Source: Gymnodinialimonas ulvae (GTDB taxonomy: Bacteria; Pseudomonadota; Alphaproteobacteria; Rhodobacterales; Rhodobacteraceae). From it: DNA of 64,000 nucleotides. Under the pieces are notes generated by a model. The model did no database searches and had not been told where the DNA came from. It worked only from the letters and a program-made list of their open reading frames with translations. The DNA is taken from the NCBI RefSeq assembly GCF_037543845.1, contig NZ_JBBIFX010000003.1, forward strand, positions 1-64,000, in the 5' to 3' direction. This document shows, piece after piece, positions 53,301 through 62,724 of the stretch (position 1 is the stretch's first letter; each line of letters starts with the position of its first letter). The position numbers were made by a program, and so were the translations under genes.

Positions 53301-54185
53301 CTGTGCCTTGATGAACTGCGCAGCCTTCTCGATAGCGTCGCGTGCCTCGGGCAGGGCCTCTCCGAACACATGCCACGCATGTGGCGCATGCGCCCAATCC
53401 TGCACCACGACCTGACCACCCGCTGCGCGCAAGACATCGGCCATGCGCAAAGCGTCGTCACGCACGATTTCCGTCTTTGCATATTGAATGAGCGTGGGCA
53501 CCGGATCCTTGAACCGTGCAAACAGCGGCGACAGGCGCGGGTCGGACAAGTCGGTCCCGGGTGCGGTGGCAAAGCCGATCAGATCGGGCAGGCGCTCAGC
53601 GGGCAAAAGCGGATCGCGCCGGGCATTCTCGACCATCGACGCACCCGACCCGGTCAGGTCGGTCCAGGGGCACAACGCCACGCAAGCCGCCGGACGCACC
53701 CCCTCCGCCCCCAACTCCGCCATCAACGACAATGCCATGCCGCCTCCGGCGCTGTCGCCGGCCAACACAATGTCCTCCGGGCGCGTTCCGTTCGCGATCA
53801 ACCGGTCCCACATGGCCCGCGCATCTTCCTGCGCCGCGGGCAACATATGCTCCGGCCCAAGCCGATAATCGGGCGCGACCACGCGGCAGCCACTCCGGCG
53901 CACCAAAGCCCGGATCAACGCGCGGTGCGAAACGGGCGAGCCCGCGATGAACCCACCGCCATGGAAATACAGAATTGTGCCCTGCGCGCCCGGTTCCGGT
54001 TCACATGATGCAAACGGCGGGGCGCCGGGCTCAGCCCGTTCGCGAAGCCCCTTGGCGCGGCCACCAAACGCGCGACCAACGTAATCGAAATCGTTGCGCT
54101 GGCTGCCGGGCCTTTTGACATGGCGCATCCGGGTCTTGCCAAGGACGCGGCACATGACGTTCAAAACGCTCAGCCGCAGGCTCAT
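53277..54185 (-). CDS. alpha/beta hydrolase (HSL-type esterase/lipase)
   Basis: This 302-residue protein is an esterase of the hormone-sensitive-lipase branch: oxyanion motif YFHGGGFIAGSPVSHRALIR, nucleophile serine in LAGDSAGGGMALSLM, catalytic aspartate region PTLIQYAKTEIVRDDAL and histidine in DWAHAPHAWHVFGE. There is no signal peptide. Its start overlaps the gshB stop by 4 bp, and its 3' end overlaps comM (convergent). Confidence 0.9.
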   Translation of the reverse strand: MSLRLSVLNVMCRVLGKTRMRHVKRPGSQRNDFDYVGRAFGGRAKGLRERAEPGAPPFASCEPEPGAQGTILYFHGGGFIAGSPVSHRALIRALVRRSGCRVVAPDYRLGPEHMLPAAQEDARAMWDRLIANGTRPEDIVLAGDSAGGGMALSLMAELGAEGVRPAACVALCPWTDLTGSGASMVENARRDPLLPAERLPDLIGFATAPGTDLSDPRLSPLFARFKDPVPTLIQYAKTEIVRDDALRMADVLRAAGGQVVVQDWAHAPHAWHVFGEALPEARDAIEKAAQFIKAQLSVSRGD

Positions 54186-55123
54186 GCCTTGGCGACACGG
54201 CGCTCCACCGCGTCCCAGATTTTCTCAGCGATGTTGACGCCGTCGAAGCGTTCCAGCTCCTGAATGCCGGTGGGCGAGGTCACGTTGATCTCGGTCAGCC
54301 AGCCGCCGATCACATCGATGCCCACGAACACCTGTCCCATCTCTCTCAGACGGGGCCCGATGATCGCGCAAATCTCGCGCTCGCGCTCGGTCAACGCCGT
54401 CGCTTCCGGCCGGCCGCCAACGTGCATGTTCGACCGCGTCTCGCCCTGCGCGGGAACCCGGTTGATGCCTCCGACGGGCTCTCCATCGACAAGGATCACG
54501 CGCTTGTCGCCCGCTGCGACATCGGGGAGGAACTTCTGCATGATCAACGGCTCGCGATTGATACCGGTGAACAGCTCATGCAGCGAGTTGAGGTTGCGAT
54601 CTTCCGGCGTCAAGCGAAACACCCCCGCCCCGCCATTTCCATAAAGCGGCTTCAGGATCACGTCGCCATGATCTTCCTTGAAGGCCTTCAGCATCTCGAT
54701 GTCGCGGGCAATCATCGTCGGCGGCGTCAGGTCCGGATAGTCGAGGACCAGCAACTTCTCAGGCGAGTTGCGGACCCAGAACGGATCGTTGATCACAAGT
54801 GTCGTGCCCTTCAACCGGTCCAGAAGATGCGTCGTGGTGATATAGCCCATGTCAAACGGCGGATCCTGCCGGAGCCAGATCGCGTCGACCTCTGCCAGAT
54901 CGACAATCCCGGCCTCTTCCGCCTGCACGTGATCCCCTTGCACGCGCTGCACCCGGATCCGACGGGCGCGGGCCAGTACACGGTTCTCGCGGTAGAACAA
55001 ATCATCGGGCGTATAGACCAGGAGGTCATGCCCACGCGCTTGCGCCTCTTCGGCCAACCGAAAGGACGAATCCGCCGCGATATCGACCGCTTCGATCGGG
55101 TCCATCTGGAACGCCACCAACAT
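54182..55123 (-). CDS. gshB: glutathione synthetase
   Basis: This 313-residue ATP-grasp enzyme adds glycine to gamma-glutamylcysteine. N-terminal VAFQMDPIEAVDIAADSSFR and the ATP-grasp core are visible: VILKPLYGNGGAGVFRL, EPLIMQKFLPDVAAGDKRVI, and the C-terminal VGIDVIGGWLTEINVTSPTG. It lies in the conserved rsmI-yraN-gshB order and is coupled to the esterase gene. Confidence 0.96.
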   Translation of the reverse strand: MLVAFQMDPIEAVDIAADSSFRLAEEAQARGHDLLVYTPDDLFYRENRVLARARRIRVQRVQGDHVQAEEAGIVDLAEVDAIWLRQDPPFDMGYITTTHLLDRLKGTTLVINDPFWVRNSPEKLLVLDYPDLTPPTMIARDIEMLKAFKEDHGDVILKPLYGNGGAGVFRLTPEDRNLNSLHELFTGINREPLIMQKFLPDVAAGDKRVILVDGEPVGGINRVPAQGETRSNMHVGGRPEATALTEREREICAIIGPRLREMGQVFVGIDVIGGWLTEINVTSPTGIQELERFDGVNIAEKIWDAVERRVAKA

Positions 55124-55189
55124 GCCTGCCCCTCCGCATTGCCATCACGCCTCTAATTGGCGTGCGGCGTGGGTCAGTGCAATGGGGGA

Positions 55190-55543
55190 TCACTGCATGA
55201 ACGCATTCTGCACGATATCAATCCGCCCCTGCCCATCGACCAACGCCACATCGAAGCGCATCGGCGTCAGACTGCCTTTCGGAAAGCCCCCAAGGCAGTC
55301 CTCCGCACTGTGCAATAAGCGTTCGACTTGACGCTTCGACAGGCTTTCCGCCGCGCGGGCATGGGTGCGGGATTGCTTGACTTCGACGAAAATCGCCTGA
55401 CCGTCGCGTTCCATGACAAGGTCGATCTCCCCACCCGCACCGCGCCACCGGCGGGCGACCAGAATATGACCATGGTCCAGATAGAGCCGCATCACCTGTT
55501 CCTCGGCGGCCTTGCCCGCAAGATAGGCCCGCTGCCCCCTCAG
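55190..55543 (-). CDS. yraN: YraN/UPF0102 family protein
   Basis: This protein of about 117 residues has the endonuclease-like UPF0102 core: GKAAEEQVMRLYLDHGH, ARRWRGAGGEIDLVMERDG and IFVEVKQSRTHARAAESLS, with the D-x(n)-ExK signature in IDLVM and FVEVK. The reading frame has no ATG, GTG or TTG near the expected N-terminus. The first codon that fits is CTG 55543, which overlaps the rsmI stop as CTGA in the way ATGA normally does. Translation by reinitiation at CTG is an inference. A role in DNA repair or RNA metabolism is not proven. Confidence 0.85.
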   Translation of the reverse strand: MRGQRAYLAGKAAEEQVMRLYLDHGHILVARRWRGAGGEIDLVMERDGQAIFVEVKQSRTHARAAESLSKRQVERLLHSAEDCLGGFPKGSLTPMRFDVALVDGQGRIDIVQNAFMQ

Positions 55544-56397
55544 CCGTCGTGTTTCAGCTTCAGCCCCAGTTGATAGAGATCCCGCCGCGACAGGTTGAGG
55601 ATTTCGGCCACCTGTGCCGCGGCCTGTTTCAGCGGCATCTCCTTCATTGCATCGCGCAACATCGCCTCGATTTCCGCCTCCGACGCGACAGGGCCCGTTC
55701 CGCGGGCGATCACCAGAACGATTTCGCCTTTCACCGGGTGCTGCGCCAGGCGGTCGCGGACCTGCCCACTGGGGCCGCGCAGCACTTCCTCGAAGCGTTT
55801 GGTCAATTCCCGGCACAGCGCCACCTCCCGATCTTCGCCCAACACTTCGCACAATTCACCTAATGTTCGGTGAACGCGTTTGGGGCTTTCGTAAACGATC
55901 GTGGTCGCCTGCGCCGCATCCAACTCAGCCATCCATTTGCGGCGCGCGCCCGCCTGCGCTGGTGGAAATCCGGCAAACAGGAACCGATCTGACGCAAGGC
56001 CCGAGACGCTCAACGCCGCCAGAGCCGCCGATGCGCCAGGCGCGGAATAGACCGCGATGCCCGCCTCGATTGCGGCCCGCCCAAGCTGATACCCCGGATC
56101 CGCCACCAAGGGCGTCCCGGCCTCGGACACGTAGGCCATCGACGTCGTCCCATCCAGAAGCTTCAAAAGCCCCACGCGCGCCGATGCGGTGGAATGGTCG
56201 TGGTAGGCCAGCACCTTGCGCCCCCCAAGCGGGACCCCATGGATCTCCATCAACCGCCGGGCCGTGCGGGTGTCTTCCGCTGCGATCACATCCACCGCCC
56301 ACAGCACATCAAGCGCCCGCAGGGTGATATCGCGCGCCGAGCCGATCGGCGTGGCCACGAAATGCAATCCCGGTTGCACTTTTCCCCCTGCTGTCAT
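55540..56397 (-). CDS. rsmI: 16S rRNA 2'-O-methyltransferase (C1402)
   Basis: This protein of about 285 residues is a tetrapyrrole-methylase-fold enzyme that uses SAM to methylate C1402 in the ribosomal P site. It has GLHFVATPIGSARDITLRAL, a central LLDGTTSMAYVSEAGTPLV and FAGFPPAQAGARRKWM motifs. The last residues end in LGLKLKHDG. A GTG at 56403 could start two residues earlier. It is the first gene of the rsmI-yraN-gshB run and diverges from the LpoA-like gene. Confidence 0.95.
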   Translation of the reverse strand: MTAGGKVQPGLHFVATPIGSARDITLRALDVLWAVDVIAAEDTRTARRLMEIHGVPLGGRKVLAYHDHSTASARVGLLKLLDGTTSMAYVSEAGTPLVADPGYQLGRAAIEAGIAVYSAPGASAALAALSVSGLASDRFLFAGFPPAQAGARRKWMAELDAAQATTIVYESPKRVHRTLGELCEVLGEDREVALCRELTKRFEEVLRGPSGQVRDRLAQHPVKGEIVLVIARGTGPVASEAEIEAMLRDAMKEMPLKQAAAQVAEILNLSRRDLYQLGLKLKHDG

Positions 56398-56590
56398 CGG
56401 CACACCTGCGCCATAACCACACCATAACGCGCCAAGGCGCTTGCTTTGCGGGGGTCGGATGGTCCATCTGCAACGCGCCGGGCCCCATCGAGGGGGTCGG
56501 ATCGTTTACTTGATCGGGCATAGGCCGTAGCGTGCATGCGCGGGCTCCCGCAAAAAGAAGTCAAAACGCCTCGAGGGAGGGCATCGTCCA

Positions 56591-57760
56591 ATGGTTTCCG
56601 GTTTCGCAAAGCTTCGCAACCCGTTGCGCATCATCGGCGCGCTTCTTCTGACGCTTGTCCTGACCGCGTGTCAGATCGGCGGCGGCCCCGTCGGGCTCGG
56701 CACCGGCCCCCGCGTGAGTGGCCAGACCGTCGAAGTCGCGATGCTTTTGCCGATGTCCGGTGGCGGAGGAGACGCGGTTCTGTCGCGCAGCCTTGAAAAT
56801 GCGGCCCGCCTTGCCGCCGCCGACGTTGCAGGAAGCGCCACGATCAACATCACCGTCTACGACACCGCCGGAAACGCCTCGACCGCCGCAAGCCGCGCTC
56901 AAGAGGCCGTCAGCAACGGCGCCGATGTCATCGTGGGCCCCTTGCGTTCGGACGCCGCCGCCGCCGTGGGCGTGGCCGTGGCCAACTCCAACGTGGCGGT
57001 GCTCAGCTTCTCCAACAACACCGAAATCGCGGGCGGAAATGTGCTGGTGTTGGGCTACACCTTCGCCAATACCGCCAATCGCATCGTTGGCTATGCGGCA
57101 CGTCAGGGCCGAAGCAGCATCGTGCTGGTCCACGCCAACAACCTGGCCGGGGAAGTGGCGCGCGACGCGGTCCGCACCGCCGCGGCACGCAACGGCGCCC
57201 GCATTGCCGCGACCATTCCCTACGAGTTCAGCCAGGTCGGCGTCGTCAACGTCGTCCCGCAAGTCACCGCTGCCGCGAATGCAGGGGCCAACGCCGTGCT
57301 TCTGACCTCCGACAGCGCGGGCGCCTTGCCGCTCTTTGCGCAACTTCTGCCGGAAAACGGGCTCAACACCTCCGCCGTGCAGATGATGGGCCTGACGCGC
57401 TGGGATATCCCGCCCGCCACGCTGGAATTCTCCGGTCTGCAGGGGGGCTGGTTCACCATGCCTGACACCAACGCCGCCGCGAACTTCAACGGTCGCTACG
57501 CCGCCAGCTACGGCGGCGCGCCTCACGCGCTTGGGGGGCTTGGCTATGATGCCATCCAGGCCGTCGCACAAACCGCCGGGAACGGACGCCTTGGCGCAAG
57601 TGATTTCGCCAGCGCCGGACAGTTCAACGGCGCCGGTGGTGCGTTCCGCTTTCTCAACGATGGCACCAATCAGCGCGCCCTCTCCGTGGCCCAAATCGTG
57701 AACCAACAGGTGAGTGTCATTGACCCCGCCCCAAGACGCCTTGGCGGTGCCGGTTTCTGA
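56591..57760 (+). CDS. penicillin-binding-protein activator lipoprotein (LpoA/LppC-like)
   Basis: This 389-residue lipoprotein has the lipobox LVLTACQIG (about residues 21-29; the cysteine is lipidated). The mature part has the PBP type 1 fold (Peripla_BP_6): VAMLLPMSGGGGDAVLSRSL near 57, DVIVGPLRSDAAAAV near 118, YTFANTANRIVGYAARQGR and GLTRWDIPPATLEFSGLQG. It is the alphaproteobacterial counterpart of LpoA, which activates peptidoglycan synthases from the outer membrane. Divergent from rsmI, an arrangement common in the class. Confidence 0.88.
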   Translation: MVSGFAKLRNPLRIIGALLLTLVLTACQIGGGPVGLGTGPRVSGQTVEVAMLLPMSGGGGDAVLSRSLENAARLAAADVAGSATINITVYDTAGNASTAASRAQEAVSNGADVIVGPLRSDAAAAVGVAVANSNVAVLSFSNNTEIAGGNVLVLGYTFANTANRIVGYAARQGRSSIVLVHANNLAGEVARDAVRTAAARNGARIAATIPYEFSQVGVVNVVPQVTAAANAGANAVLLTSDSAGALPLFAQLLPENGLNTSAVQMMGLTRWDIPPATLEFSGLQGGWFTMPDTNAAANFNGRYAASYGGAPHALGGLGYDAIQAVAQTAGNGRLGASDFASAGQFNGAGGAFRFLNDGTNQRALSVAQIVNQQVSVIDPAPRRLGGAGF

Positions 57761-60551
57761 CCGGCCGCGCAACCCGACCCTTTCAGAAGCGTCCGAGCCC
57801 GGCACCCTCCTCCTGCCCGGTTCGGATATCGTTGACCGCGCCGCAATGACGGCGCGGATCGACGCCGCCTGCCAGGCCGCCGACGATGCGGCCGCCATTC
57901 GCGCCGCCACCGTGGCCGAACTGATGGCCGAGCAAACCGCGAGCCGTGCGCGCATCGCCGAGGCGATTGAGGCCACGCCCTTGGCCGCTCGACGTGCCAC
58001 ACGCTCCTACGCCCACCTGACCGATGTGCTGGTGTCAGAGGTTCTGCGCGTCACCCAAACCTACCTTCACCCCACCGGCGTTCCGACCGAAAGCGAGCGG
58101 ATGAGCGTTGTGGCCGTGGGCGGCTACGGGCGGGGCGAGATGGCACCCTTTTCCGATGTCGATCTGCTGTTCCTGACCCCTTGGAAAGTTACGCCGCAGA
58201 TCGAAAGCATCATCGAAAGCGCGCTTTATATGCTGTGGGACCTGCGCCTGAAGGTCGGTCACGCCAGCCGGACCGAAAAGGAATGCCTGCGCCTCGGGCG
58301 GCAGGATTACACGATCCGCACCACGCTTCTGGAAATGCGCCATATCTACGGCGACGAGGCGCTGAGCGCGGGCCTTGCCGAAACGATGCGCAATCAGCTT
58401 TTCGCCAATACCACCGGCGAATTCATCGAGGCCAAACTCGAAGAACGCACCAACCGTCACAAGCGGCAGGGCGGCCAACGCTACATGTTGGAGCCCAACG
58501 TCAAGGAGGGCAAAGGCGGGCTGCGCGACCTACAGACGCTCTATTGGATCGCCAAATACGAACACGGCGTCCGGCGCGCCGCCGAGCTGGTGAAATCCCG
58601 CGTCTTCCGGCCCGAAGAATTCGCTGCCTTCGACGCCGCGGAGCGGTTTCTTTGGGCCGTGCGCTGCCATCTGCACCTGATCGCGGGCCGGGGGCAGGAC
58701 ATGCTCAGCTTCGACATGCAGGTCGAGGTGGCCGAACGGCTTGGCTATGCCGACCATTCCGGGCGCCGCGGCGTCGAGCATTTCATGCAGGATTACTTCC
58801 GCCACGCCACCAAGGTGGGCGAGCTGACCCGCATCTTCCTCAGCGGGCTGGAATCGCGCCACGTCAAACAGGCCCCGGCGATCTTCGGATTTCTGCGCGG
58901 CGTGAACCGGCGCAAACGCCTCAAACCCGGCTATGCGGTCAATCAGAACCGGCTGACCATCGAACGCCCCGCGCAGTTTTTCAGGGACAAGCTCAACATC
59001 CTGCGCCTATTCGAAGAAGGCCTGCGCACCGGCTACCTGATCCACCCAGACGCGATGCGCGAGGTTTCTGCCCGGCTTGACCTGATCGACGATGACATGC
59101 GCCGCGACAAGGAAGCCAACCGGATCTTCCTCGACCTGATGCTGAAACACGGCAATCCAGAACGGGGGCTGCGGCGCATGAACGAGCTTGGGGTTCTGGC
59201 GGCCTTCATGCCCGAATTCGCCCCCATCGTCGCGATGATGCAGTTCAACATGTATCACAGCTACACCGTCGATGAGCATACGATACAGGTCGTCTCGACG
59301 CTGGCTCAGATCGAGCGCGAAGAACTCCTCGAAGAGCTGCCGCTTGTCTCCGGCATCCTCAAGCGCGGCGTGAACCGCAAGGTCCTCTTTGTCGCCTGCC
59401 TGCTGCACGACATCGGCAAGGGCCGCAAAGAGGATCACTCGATCCTCGGCGCCCGCATGACCCGCACGATCTGTCCGCGCCTCGGCCTGAAACCCGCCGA
59501 ATGCGAGACCGTCGAATGGCTCGTGCGCTATCACCTGCTGATGTCCGACATGGCACAGAAACGCGACATCGCCGACCCGCGCACCGTGCGTGACTTCGCA
59601 AAAGCCGTGAAAACCCGCGAGCGGCTGGACCTGCTGACCGTGCTGACGGTCTGCGACATCCGCGGCGTGGGGCCGAACACCTGGAACAACTGGAAGGCGA
59701 CGCTTCTGCGCGGGCTGCACCGCACCACCGCCGCCGCCCTGGAAACCGGGCTCGAAGATCTCAACCGCGGCCAACTTGAGGGCGAGGCGAAAAAGGCCCT
59801 GCGCGCAGCCCTCGCCGATTGGCCGAAACCGGACATCAAGACCGAGGTCGACCGCCATTACGGCCCGTATTGGCAGGGGCTGGACCTCGCCACGCAAGTC
59901 ACCTTCGCGGGCATGCTGCGCGATCTCGACAACGATGAAATCCGCATCGACACCAAGCAGGACGAAGACCGCGACGCCACCCGCGTCTGCTTTGCTCTGG
60001 CCGATCATCCGGGCATCTTCTGCCGCCTTGCGGGCGCGCTGTCACTGGTGGGGGCCAATGTCGTGGATGCGCGCACCTATACGTCCAAGGATGGCTATGC
60101 CACCGCCGTCTTCTGGGTGCAGGATCACGATGGCCACCCCTATGAAAAGGCCCGCCTGCCGCGGCTGACCGGCATGATCCAGAAGACGTTGAAGGGCGAG
60201 GTTCTGGCCTCCGAGGCGATGGAACGCCGCGACAAGATCAAGAAACGCGAACGCCCCTTCGACGTGCCCACAACCATCACCTTCGACAACGAAGGCTCCG
60301 AGATCTACACCATCATCGAGGTCGACACCCGCGACCGCCCCGGCCTTCTGTATGACCTGACCAAGACGCTCGCCGCCGCCAATATCTACATCGCCTCCGC
60401 CGTCATCGCGACCTACGGGGTGCAGGTGGTCGATACCTTCTACGTCAAGGACATGTTCGGCCTGAAACTTCATTCCGAACCCAAACGCGCCGCGCTGGAA
60501 AAGAAACTGCGCACCGCCATCGCCCGCGTCGCCGAACGGGCGGGGGCCTGA
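57714..60551 (+). CDS. glnD: PII uridylyltransferase/uridylyl-removing enzyme
   Basis: This protein of about 945 residues senses glutamine and controls PII protein modification. The nucleotidyltransferase motif AVGGYGRGEMAPFSDVDLLF is at about 133-152, the HD domain FVACLLHDIGKGRKEDHS near 560, and two ACT domains close the protein (ATRVCFALADHPGIFCRLAG; IIEVDTRDRPGLLYDLTKTL). GTG 57714 overlaps the previous gene by 47 bp; a later start (for example ATG 57846) is possible. Directly followed by murJ. Confidence 0.95.
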   Translation: MSLTPPQDALAVPVSDRPRNPTLSEASEPGTLLLPGSDIVDRAAMTARIDAACQAADDAAAIRAATVAELMAEQTASRARIAEAIEATPLAARRATRSYAHLTDVLVSEVLRVTQTYLHPTGVPTESERMSVVAVGGYGRGEMAPFSDVDLLFLTPWKVTPQIESIIESALYMLWDLRLKVGHASRTEKECLRLGRQDYTIRTTLLEMRHIYGDEALSAGLAETMRNQLFANTTGEFIEAKLEERTNRHKRQGGQRYMLEPNVKEGKGGLRDLQTLYWIAKYEHGVRRAAELVKSRVFRPEEFAAFDAAERFLWAVRCHLHLIAGRGQDMLSFDMQVEVAERLGYADHSGRRGVEHFMQDYFRHATKVGELTRIFLSGLESRHVKQAPAIFGFLRGVNRRKRLKPGYAVNQNRLTIERPAQFFRDKLNILRLFEEGLRTGYLIHPDAMREVSARLDLIDDDMRRDKEANRIFLDLMLKHGNPERGLRRMNELGVLAAFMPEFAPIVAMMQFNMYHSYTVDEHTIQVVSTLAQIEREELLEELPLVSGILKRGVNRKVLFVACLLHDIGKGRKEDHSILGARMTRTICPRLGLKPAECETVEWLVRYHLLMSDMAQKRDIADPRTVRDFAKAVKTRERLDLLTVLTVCDIRGVGPNTWNNWKATLLRGLHRTTAAALETGLEDLNRGQLEGEAKKALRAALADWPKPDIKTEVDRHYGPYWQGLDLATQVTFAGMLRDLDNDEIRIDTKQDEDRDATRVCFALADHPGIFCRLAGALSLVGANVVDARTYTSKDGYATAVFWVQDHDGHPYEKARLPRLTGMIQKTLKGEVLASEAMERRDKIKKRERPFDVPTTITFDNEGSEIYTIIEVDTRDRPGLLYDLTKTLAAANIYIASAVIATYGVQVVDTFYVKDMFGLKLHSEPKRAALEKKLRTAIARVAERAGA

Positions 60552-60555
60552 CGCC

Positions 60556-62142
60556 TTGGCCGCAGCCCGCCCGATCCGCCTGCTGACCGGGTTTTTCACC
60601 GTCGGCTTCTGGACCCTGGCCAGCCGCATCCTGGGCTTTGTCCGCGATATCATGCTGGCGGCGTTTCTGGGCACCGGCCCGGTGAACGAGGCGTTCCTCG
60701 TCGCCTTTTCCCTGCCCAACCTGTTCCGACGCTTCTTTGCAGAGGGCGCGTTCAACACCGCCTTTGTGCCGCTCTTCGCCAAGAAGGTCGAAGGCGGCGA
60801 AGATGCGCAACGCTTCGCGCAAGATGCCTTCTCCGGCCTCGCCACGATCCTGATCGGCCTGACCCTTGTGGCGCTGGCCGCGATGCCCTGGCTGGTGCTG
60901 GCCATGGCGGGCGGGTTCGCCGTCGATGATCGGCTCGAGCTGGCCACGGATTACGGTCGCATCACCTTTGTCTATGTCCTCTTCATCTCCGTTGCGGCGC
61001 TGTGTTCGGGGGCGCTGAACGCGCTGGGGCGCTTTGCCGCCGCAGCCGCCGCGCCGATCCTGCTCAACGTGGTCCTGATCGCGGCGCTGGTCGGTGCCGC
61101 CCTGCTGCAGCCCGATGGCAAGATGACCTCGCTGGTCTACCCCGAAGCGCGCTTCGGCACCGCGCTGGCGTGGGGCGTGCCGATCGCAGGCATCGCGCAG
61201 CTTGCCCTGGTTTGGGTTGCCGCCCACCGCGCGGGCATCACGCTTCGCCTCCGCCTGCCGCGCCTGACGCCCGACATGAAGAAACTCGCCATCATCGCCC
61301 TGCCCGCCATGCTGGCCGGTGGCGTGGTGCAGGTGAACCTGCTGGTCGGCCGCCAGGTGGCCAGCTTTTTCGACGGTGCGATCCCGTGGCTCTATTACGC
61401 CGACCGGCTCTACCAGCTGCCCCTTGGCATGGTCGGCATCGCCATCGGGATCGTCCTTTTGCCCGACCTCTCGCGCCGCCTGCGGGCGGGCGATGCGGTG
61501 GGCGGGCGTCACTCGCTGTCCCGCTCCGCCGAGATCTCCATGGTCCTGACCGTGCCCGCCGCTGTGGCCCTTGCGGTTATGCCGGTGCCGCTGGTCTCGG
61601 TGATGTTCGAGCGCGGCGCCTTTACCTCCGATGACACCGCCGCCACTGCTCTGGCCCTGACGGTCTATGCATTGGGCCTGCCGGCCTTCGTACTGCAAAA
61701 GGTGCTGCAACCACTTTATTTCGCGCGCGAAGACACCCGCACGCCGTTCCGCTTTGCGTTGGTTGCGATGGTGGTCAACGCTGTGGTCGCCATCGGCCTC
61801 GCGATGGCCATCGGCTTTCTGGGCGCGGCAATCGGCACCACGGTGGCGGCCTGGATCATGGTCCTGCTGCTGTCGAAAGGTCGCCGCGGGATGGGCGAGG
61901 TCGCGCAATTCGACGCGCGGTTCCGCAGCCGCATCTGGCGCATCTGCGCCGCCGCGTTGGCCATGGGGGTGGTGATCCTCGGCACCGAGATTGTGCTGGG
62001 GCCGTTCTTTGGCGCGCCGGGCCTGCGCTACTTTGCGCTGGCCCTCCTGATCGCCATCGGCTTGGTCAGCTATTACGCCTTCGCCCGCCTCTTCGGCGCG
62101 TTCAGCATCGCCGACATCCGCGGCGCCATGCGCCGCAGCTGA
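60556..62142 (+). CDS. murJ: lipid II flippase
   Basis: This 528-residue MviN/MurJ has about 14 transmembrane helices and moves lipid II across the inner membrane for peptidoglycan synthesis. The N-terminal stretch ASRILGFVRDIMLAAFLGTG is diagnostic, and RRFFAEGAFNTAFVPLFAKK follows. It starts at TTG 60556, four bases after the glnD stop, so the pair is co-transcribed. The 3' end converges with a small exported-protein gene. Confidence 0.95.
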   Translation: MAAARPIRLLTGFFTVGFWTLASRILGFVRDIMLAAFLGTGPVNEAFLVAFSLPNLFRRFFAEGAFNTAFVPLFAKKVEGGEDAQRFAQDAFSGLATILIGLTLVALAAMPWLVLAMAGGFAVDDRLELATDYGRITFVYVLFISVAALCSGALNALGRFAAAAAAPILLNVVLIAALVGAALLQPDGKMTSLVYPEARFGTALAWGVPIAGIAQLALVWVAAHRAGITLRLRLPRLTPDMKKLAIIALPAMLAGGVVQVNLLVGRQVASFFDGAIPWLYYADRLYQLPLGMVGIAIGIVLLPDLSRRLRAGDAVGGRHSLSRSAEISMVLTVPAAVALAVMPVPLVSVMFERGAFTSDDTAATALALTVYALGLPAFVLQKVLQPLYFAREDTRTPFRFALVAMVVNAVVAIGLAMAIGFLGAAIGTTVAAWIMVLLLSKGRRGMGEVAQFDARFRSRIWRICAAALAMGVVILGTEIVLGPFFGAPGLRYFALALLIAIGLVSYYAFARLFGAFSIADIRGAMRRS

Positions 62143-62211
62143 ACGGGCGGACCGGATTTCGCAAAACCCCGGGAAAACGCCTGTGTTCCGACCCGCCCGG
62201 GCCGCAGCCGA

Positions 62212-62631
62212 TCAAAGCGGGGACAACCGACCCACGTAGTAGATCACACCGCCATTCTCGCGCGGGAAGTTCAACTGCACCTGATCGCCGTTGAACAGGA
62301 CCCGGAGGCATTGCTCATCCTCGACCGCGATCAGCGTATTGCCCTGAAGCATCGCCACTTCGGTGCAGATCTGCCGCCCGCGAACGCGCCAGATCGCCCA
62401 ATTCTCATCGTCGCCGAACATGAAGCGCGCAACATTGCCCGCACGGAATTCCACCCGCATCGAGAAGTCCGATGGCGCATTGGGGTCGCGGTATTCATTG
62501 ACGGTCAGCAACTGGTTGGTGAACGCGGCCAGAATCTCGTCCCGGGTCTGTGCCTGCGTCGGCGCGGCCAGTGTCAAACCCATCGTGCCAGCCCAGAGGG
62601 CGCAGAGGCCAACCTTCAAAAATCGCTTCAT
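62212..62631 (-). CDS. secreted hypothetical protein
   Basis: This protein of about 139 residues starts at ATG 62631 with a Sec signal peptide (MKRFLKVGLCALWAGTMGLT, cleavage near TQA-Q). The mature domain is beta-rich, with two or three cysteines (GRQICTEVAML; EDEQCLRVLF). I do not recognise the domain. It lies between murJ (convergent) and the rhomboid-like gene (same strand). Confidence 0.7.
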   Translation of the reverse strand: MKRFLKVGLCALWAGTMGLTLAAPTQAQTRDEILAAFTNQLLTVNEYRDPNAPSDFSMRVEFRAGNVARFMFGDDENWAIWRVRGRQICTEVAMLQGNTLIAVEDEQCLRVLFNGDQVQLNFPRENGGVIYYVGRLSPL

Positions 62632-62724
62632 AATTGGATCCTTACGTGTATTTCGCAATGGTTGAGATGGCCCACGAGTATGGCCAAACTACGGCGCGCC
62701 ATCACCTGCGCACGCCGCGTGTTG

